The position numbers were made by a program, and so were the translations under genes. Under the pieces are notes generated by a model. The model did not search any database. It worked only from the letters and a program-made list of their open reading frames with translations, and was not told where the DNA came from. 11,100 nucleotides of DNA, from contig CAJPLH010000056.1 in the NCBI GenBank assembly GCA_905371275.1, positions 1 through 11,100 on the forward strand, in the 5' to 3' direction. Of the stretch, positions 7,631 through 11,100 are shown piece by piece. Within the stretch, counting starts at the first letter, position 1. Every line of letters starts with the position of its first letter. Origin of the DNA: Prevotellaceae bacterium (lineage in GTDB: Bacteria; Bacteroidota; Bacteroidia; Bacteroidales; Bacteroidaceae).

Positions 7631-7666
7631 GCCAAATCTATCCAACATCTTGTGCTGGTTACGCTC

Positions 7667-7773
7667 AAAACAACGTGTCGTTTTCCACAAAACAACGTGT
7701 CACTTTTCATAAAACAACGTGTCGTTTTCTACAAAACATCGTGTCACTTTTCATAAAACAACGTGTCGTTTTT
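7667..7773. repeat. 22-bp tandem array, five units, alternating types
   Basis: Units begin at 7667, 7689, 7711, 7733 and 7755, the last one shortened. Units 1, 3 and 5 share AAAACAACGTGTCGTTTT. Units 2 and 4 have GTGTCACTTTTCAT at the same place, so the true period is 44 bp (two 22-bp halves). Unit 4 has one change (CATCG for CAACG). The array starts 37 bp after the lipoprotein stop and carries no credible reading frame. Each unit has a short self-complementary core (AACG...CGTT). The role is unknown; minisatellite, protein-binding array and 3'-end structure are all possible. Confidence 0.9.
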
Positions 7774-7882
7774 GAGGAATGATTTGAAGTTACTTCCGAC
7801 CCATCCGAAATCAAAAAACAGGGCTTCGGCACGAATGTCTGGAGATGGAGAATTTGAGTTGTAAAAATATCTATAATCATCC
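7774..7882. other. Spacer between tandem array and inverted-repeat element
   Basis: About 110 bp, AT-rich, no gene, promoter or clear hairpin recognised. A minus-strand reading frame of 62 codons (7707-7895) starts in the inverted repeat and ends in the tandem array, so it is treated as spurious. Confidence 0.5.
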
Positions 7883-7948
7883 TTCTCGCGCGCACGCGTA
7901 CGCCCGCATTACAGCGAGTTTTATCATTTTTGCTGTCACAAGTGTCAC
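7883..7948 (+). repeat. Left inverted-repeat arm
   Basis: Outer half is GC-rich and CpG-dense (CTCGCGCGCACGCGTACG). Inner half ends in the 22-bp segment perfectly matched by the right arm. Slightly shorter than the right arm owing to small indels in the outer half. Confidence 0.8.
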
Positions 7949-8124
7949 ACCATTCTTAGTAACACAGTAATTTTCAGTAAATTAGGCTACACTCTTAGAT
8001 ATATTTTAACAATATACCAATTTAACACCCCAAAATCTAATTCTCACACGCCCGAAAAAATAGGATTATTCCCCTTTGATGGGTCATTTTACCCTCCATT
8101 TTCTTTCCGTCTTCTACACTCACA

Positions 8125-8193
8125 GTGACACTTGTGACAGCAAAAAATCAAAATCGCTGTAGGACGTGTGCGCGTTACGCGTACGCGCGAGAA
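8125..8193 (-). repeat. Right inverted-repeat arm
   Basis: Reverse complement of the left arm. Begins with GTGACACTTGTGACAGC (8125-8141) and ends with GTACGCGCGAGAA (8181-8193). A plus-strand reading frame of 81 codons starts inside this arm and is considered spurious. Confidence 0.8.
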
Positions 8194-8587
8194 ACTTCCC
8201 TTCTACTTTTGCGCGTTCTTCGCACTTCTCCTTCTGTTTATCATACGCCAAACACTATATCTTGTAATTTTGCAAACTCCACCTATCACATAAGACGATT
8301 TCAAAAATTAAAGTGCACTTTTTCGCGATTTTTTCCCTCTTTGGGGCCATATCTCCGCATATACTTATAGGGGCGCATCGCTAAGCGCCCCCTCATTTCA
8401 ACGCCACTTTTACGGCGAAAAACACTCCAACATAATCTTCTCACAGTGCAAATGGCATATTGTCTGCACCACTCTACTATTCTCTAATCCAAAATCCTTC
8501 TTTTCCTCTGAGACTGTATTGCTTTATAGCATAACGAAAACTATTTTTCAAAAGGAATATTCGGTTTTATTCAAGCAACGAATTAGA
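8194..8587. other. Gene-free stretch before the coiled-coil gene
   Basis: About 390 bp without a credible gene. It contains an isolated -7-like TAATTTTG (8265-8272) with no good -33 element and the GC-rich hairpin at 8370-8391. The rest is AT-rich with no recognisable structure. Confidence 0.55.
8370..8391. terminator. GC-rich hairpin, terminator-like
   Basis: GGGGCGC (8370-8376) and GCGCCCC (8385-8391) form a perfect 7-bp GC stem with an 8-nt loop. TCATTTCA follows on the plus strand and TATAAGTATA on the minus strand, so there is no strong U-tract. It could end a short RNA on either strand or be a remnant of a lost gene's terminator. Confidence 0.5.
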
Positions 8588-8607
8588 ATAGCAAGTTTAT
8601 TTGCTAT
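8588..8607. promoter_or_regulatory. 7-bp inverted repeat at the promoter, possible operator
   Basis: ATAGCAA (8588-8594) and TTGCTAT (8601-8607) are perfect reverse complements with a 6-nt spacer. They end 8 bp before the -7 box at 8616-8623 and cover the place where the -33 element should be. That is the position expected for an operator or activator site, but the repeat is short and could be chance. Confidence 0.4.
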
Positions 8608-8615
8608 GATTTTTG

Positions 8616-8623
8616 TAACTTTG
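8616..8623 (+). promoter_or_regulatory. -7 box upstream of the coiled-coil protein gene
   Basis: TAACTTTG matches TAnnTTTG exactly and sits 32 bp upstream of the ATG at 8656, placing the start near 8630. The -33 region holds only TTTAT (8596-8600) and no TTTG at the ideal spacing. An inverted repeat overlaps it. Confidence 0.6.
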
Positions 8624-8655
8624 CAAAATAAACAGATAATCTAGATAACAGAATT

Positions 8656-10080
8656 ATGAAACATCGTTGTATTCTTCTTTTAGGCCTGTTGCTGGTGAGT
8701 CTTTGGACTACTATTGCTTTTGCACAGGTGGATGGTAATCTAACTTTTGACGCTAGCAATTCGACTTCACGAAAGGCTTTTGATTATCACGTGAAAAATG
8801 AAAGTGGACTTTACGTGAAATCGAACATCAGTGAGGTGGAAGAGGTGAGAGGAAGCTACAGAATGTATGCCTACGATAAACACAATGAAGTGCTCTATGT
8901 GGTAAATGAAGTGGGCAATTTTGCCATCACTTTGTCACGTGAACAAGTCCGTTTGATGAAACGCAACAAAGATGTGCCTCGCCTTTCGGGTTCTGATTTG
9001 GAAGATGCCATTGCGAAGGCTACTCTTGAAAGTAGAAGGCAGATGGCAAAACGCAATGAGGTGCGAGAAAATGAATTGCGCGAAGAAAGACGACGCGCAG
9101 AAATGGCTAGACGTCAGCGTGAGGCGGAGGAAAGACGTAAGGAGGAATTGCGTCAAGAGCAGGAACGCTTGGAGCAAGAGCGTCGAGAGAAGGAACGTGA
9201 AGCGCAACGAAAGAAGGATTATTTCAACAGCCATAATGCTAATTTTGTCCCGACCAACGGTGCTAAACTAAGTTGTAGTTACGATGATTGTGGCATCGAA
9301 ACGGAGGAAGACTCTGTATTTCTGATGAGTTTAGATGGAAATTTCATTTATTACTTGACCAGCGAACCTTTTCAAATAGGAGAAACGATTACCAAATTAC
9401 ACGGTGCTCCTATGCCTAGCGAGATGAGCAACAGTAATGCTTTCAAATTTCACTGCGAGGTTTTCAAAGACAGCATACCCAGAGAAGAAATCACCCAAGA
9501 ATTTGTGGAGAAGTTTAATTCACTCCAATATGAAATGGGTGTGGAAAAGGTGAAAAACGCTGCTCCCCACGGCTATTTCTTGAATTGGGACTGGGATCAA
9601 AATCCCAACCTTACCTTTCGATGCAATTTCTTCAACCTTGACCCCCGCACCATCAAGGAAATGGTGATACACTGGCAATTGACCGACGATGATGAAGAAG
9701 TGCTCAAAACAGGGGTGTTCCGCGCAGCAGGGCTTAGTGTGAAACAGTATCTATGGCGGGCTATGAAATGGAGTAATTCTTCATTCACCGTGCCAGAAGA
9801 GGCCACCAATATGAATTTGACGAAAGTTGTGATTCGCTACACGAACAATGAAACGGAAGTGATTGGGGAGGATGACATTTTCACGAACGAGGAGAATGAG
9901 GTGTTGCCAGGACAACCTACTGACGGAGAGGAATATGAATATGATCAGGCAGAAGTGGGTTATAAACGTCCGCAAGCTCCTAGTGTGGTGTCGCCTAAAA
10001 AGAAAATAATGAGAGTGACTCCTGGACAACCTACCCGTCGCGTGAAGAGAAACAACTCTCGCTCGGACGTGTTCAATTAG
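8656..10080 (+). CDS. Secreted coiled-coil protein of unknown function
   Basis: 474 residues; I do not recognise a named family. A signal peptide MKHRCILLLGLLLVSLWTTIAFA is cleaved before QVDG (about residue 23), so the protein is exported. Residues 24-110 look like a small beta-containing domain. Residues about 115-188 form a highly charged Arg/Glu coiled coil (RREAEERRKEELRQEQERLE-type sequence) without hydrophobic TM segments. Residues 190-415 form a mixed domain; its last part (LDPRTIKEMVIHWQLTDDDEEVLKTGVF ... NLTKVVIRYTNNETEVI) has the rhythm of an immunoglobulin-like beta sandwich seen in other secreted Bacteroidetes proteins. The tail is low-complexity, acidic then basic, with PGQPT twice and RRVKRNN near the end. 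No lipobox is present. It has its own promoter and is followed 67 bp later by a membrane protein gene; a functional link is possible but not shown. Confidence 0.8.
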   Translation: MKHRCILLLGLLLVSLWTTIAFAQVDGNLTFDASNSTSRKAFDYHVKNESGLYVKSNISEVEEVRGSYRMYAYDKHNEVLYVVNEVGNFAITLSREQVRLMKRNKDVPRLSGSDLEDAIAKATLESRRQMAKRNEVRENELREERRRAEMARRQREAEERRKEELRQEQERLEQERREKEREAQRKKDYFNSHNANFVPTNGAKLSCSYDDCGIETEEDSVFLMSLDGNFIYYLTSEPFQIGETITKLHGAPMPSEMSNSNAFKFHCEVFKDSIPREEITQEFVEKFNSLQYEMGVEKVKNAAPHGYFLNWDWDQNPNLTFRCNFFNLDPRTIKEMVIHWQLTDDDEEVLKTGVFRAAGLSVKQYLWRAMKWSNSSFTVPEEATNMNLTKVVIRYTNNETEVIGEDDIFTNEENEVLPGQPTDGEEYEYDQAEVGYKRPQAPSVVSPKKKIMRVTPGQPTRRVKRNNSRSDVFN

Positions 10081-10147
10081 TTGTTTTTTACGTTTCCCTT
10101 TTTCTTGTGGAACAAGAACTAGACAGATACAAACAATCAAAAAACGA

Positions 10148-10894
10148 ATGATGAGTAGTAGTATTTGTTTACTAGCAGTTTTGCTCTTTGTGGTTGCAAT
10201 AGGTTTCATCGTAGCTTATTTCATAAGGAAGCATCCCGAGAAAATTTCTGGATTCGACGTGGAAGAATTCGACAATGATATTGTCGCTGCAACAAAGTGG
10301 GTCAATTTACTCTGTCGAGTGATAGTCATAGCCAGCATTATCACCTTAATCTGCGGAATAATAGCCGTTTACTTGGAGAGTATTCTAATATTTGCTTTGT
10401 CCGTTTCTGTCACCATTATTGTAGGATTTATATATGCGTATAGTAGAAAAAAAGGGGGGCATAACGCAAAAGAAAGCAACGTGAATAAACCAGTCCTCAT
10501 CGTTATATCATTTTCCTTTATACTTCAATTGATAGTGGTGGTGGCAGTTTCAGAACAAGCTACTAGCGACCTAGATGTCGTCACGAATAAAGACGAATTG
10601 GTGATCAAAGGACAATATGGTACAAGTATATCATATAGTGAAATTAAAGAGATTACTCTAAAGAGTGATTTGCCCAATATAAAACTTCGCTCTAATGGTT
10701 TCTCAGCAGAACACACTAACCTGGGCAATTTCATTACCCAAGATGATTCACATATAATGTTGTTTACCCATTCTGACACTTGTTTCATACGGATTGTCAC
10801 GAAAAAAGACGAAATCTATTATTTAAGTTGTCAGGAATCTGGTAATACAGTCAAGGTTTTCAATGAAATAAAAAAGGCATTCGCAGGGTTATAA
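10148..10894 (+). CDS. Four-TM membrane protein with C-terminal bacterial PH-like domain (DUF3784-like N-terminus)
   Basis: 248 residues. TM segments lie at about 6-26, 57-76, 79-98 and 116-135. Between TM1 and TM2 the KHPEKISGFDVEEFDND segment resembles DUF3784-type small membrane proteins of Bacteroidetes and Firmicutes. Residues 145-245 (ELVIKGQYGTSISYSEIKEITLK ... LPNIKLRSNGFS ... TVKVFNEIKKAF) have the layout of a bacterial PH-like domain: beta strands, ISYSEI, an RSNG turn and a final helix. The biochemical role of this family is unknown; the PH-like part is expected in the cytoplasm or periplasm depending on topology. Two adjacent ATGs (10148, 10151) could start it; no Shine-Dalgarno is seen. 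It is visibly more AT-rich than the genes at 4532-7630, which may indicate a different history. Confidence 0.8.
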   Translation: MMSSSICLLAVLLFVVAIGFIVAYFIRKHPEKISGFDVEEFDNDIVAATKWVNLLCRVIVIASIITLICGIIAVYLESILIFALSVSVTIIVGFIYAYSRKKGGHNAKESNVNKPVLIVISFSFILQLIVVVAVSEQATSDLDVVTNKDELVIKGQYGTSISYSEIKEITLKSDLPNIKLRSNGFSAEHTNLGNFITQDDSHIMLFTHSDTCFIRIVTKKDEIYYLSCQESGNTVKVFNEIKKAFAGL

Positions 10895-11034
10895 AATGCT
10901 TATTCCCCCCCAAAAAATCGGTTATTACAACTGAGATACTTACAAGTTGTTCTGAACTATACCATTTTTCCCTTATGATACCCCAACGGAGTTGCTGCGA
11001 AAGCGAGTTTTGCAACAGTTCTATGGACAGACAA
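10895..11034. other. Short gene-free stretch
   Basis: About 140 bp between the PH-like gene and the final hairpin. It contains two weak inverted repeats (ACAACT/AGTTGT at 10927-10950; GTTGC/GCAAC at 10991-11016). No gene seen. Confidence 0.4.
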
Positions 11035-11070
11035 AACGTCAGGACTTTCTAAACGGAAAATCCTGACGTT
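11035..11070. terminator. Strong hairpin at the right edge, probable bidirectional terminator
   Basis: AACGTCAGGA (11035-11044) pairs perfectly with TCCTGACGTT (11061-11070). After one mismatch, TTTC (11046-11049) pairs with GAAA (11056-11059), leaving a 6-nt loop. The plus strand continues CCTATTATTT; the minus strand continues TTTTGTCTG, the better U-tract. It may end the 8656-10894 transcription unit, or a convergent minus-strand gene beyond the window. Confidence 0.7.
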
Positions 11071-11100
11071 CCTATTATTTCAGTGCTATAAGCTAAACTG

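Larger units (their letters stand above)
7883..8193. mobile_element. About 310-bp element with long inverted terminal repeats (MITE-like)
   Basis: The left arm 7883-7948 and right arm 8125-8193 are reverse complements with a few indels. The outer ends share TTCTCGCGCG and a CpG-rich run with ACGCGTA. The middle shares TACAGCGA. The inner 22 bp (7927-7948 / 8125-8146) are perfect and contain GCTGTCACAAGTGTCAC, itself a direct repeat TGTCAC-AAG-TGTCAC. The interior (7949-8124) is AT-rich with no gene. I see no convincing target-site duplication and no transposase, so 'mobile' is an inference from the architecture; a large hairpin-forming regulatory element or a relic is the alternative. Confidence 0.6.

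Noticed and set aside
7667..7773. CRISPR array
   Set aside because: Units are directly adjacent with no unique spacers, so it is a tandem repeat; no cas genes are present.
7883..8193. Complete insertion sequence
   Set aside because: The interior is only about 176 bp and contains no transposase or its remnants in any frame.
8125..8370. 81-codon plus-strand reading frame
   Set aside because: It starts inside the right inverted-repeat arm and ends just before the GC hairpin; no promoter at the right place and no protein-like pattern.
10102..10118. Hairpin TTCTTGT/ACAAGAA between the coiled-coil gene and the PH-like gene as a terminator
   Set aside because: The stem is only 7 bp, AT-rich, with a 3-nt loop and no following T-tract; the two genes may well be co-transcribed.

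Overview
The window looks like a chromosomal segment of a Bacteroidales bacterium, probably Prevotella-like (the genus is an inference). Three things point there. The proteins match Bacteroidetes versions of their families: a sphingolipid-type serine palmitoyltransferase, a Wzi-family outer-membrane protein, and a DUF3784/PH-type membrane protein. Four start regions carry the Bacteroidetes -7 box TAnnTTTG. The starts lack a strong Shine-Dalgarno sequence.

Left part, minus strand (1-4272): ribose-5-phosphate isomerase B (rpiB, cut by the window edge) lies downstream of transketolase (tkt). The pair belongs to the non-oxidative pentose phosphate pathway. Two inverted repeats separate them. Upstream of tkt, a 570-bp gene-free spacer holds the tkt promoter and two hairpins, one of which looks like the terminator of the next minus-strand gene, serine palmitoyltransferase (spt).

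Middle part, plus strand (4499-7630): a lipid-kinase gene of the DGK/sphingosine-kinase superfamily starts divergently from spt. It is followed 40 bp later by an outer-membrane Wzi-family barrel protein, and then, with a 4-bp ATGA overlap, by a small putative lipoprotein. The divergent promoters suggest coordinated control of sphingoid-base synthesis and an envelope lipid kinase/outer-membrane module.

The 7631-8655 interval is about 1 kb without a credible gene, but it is structured. It holds a five-copy 22-bp tandem array with alternating unit types. It also holds a roughly 310-bp element bounded by long (about 66-69 bp) imperfect inverted repeats with a GC-rich outer part and a 22-bp perfect inner part, like a MITE or a decayed mobile element. 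A GC-rich hairpin follows. The array and the inverted repeats share the heptamer GTGTCAC.

Right part, plus strand (8616-11100): a good promoter drives a secreted coiled-coil protein of unknown function, followed 67 bp later by a four-TM protein with a bacterial PH-like C-terminal domain. A strong hairpin near the right edge is a likely terminator. The most unusual material is the 7667-8193 repeat region. The most testable biological idea is that the kinase next to spt acts on sphingolipids.
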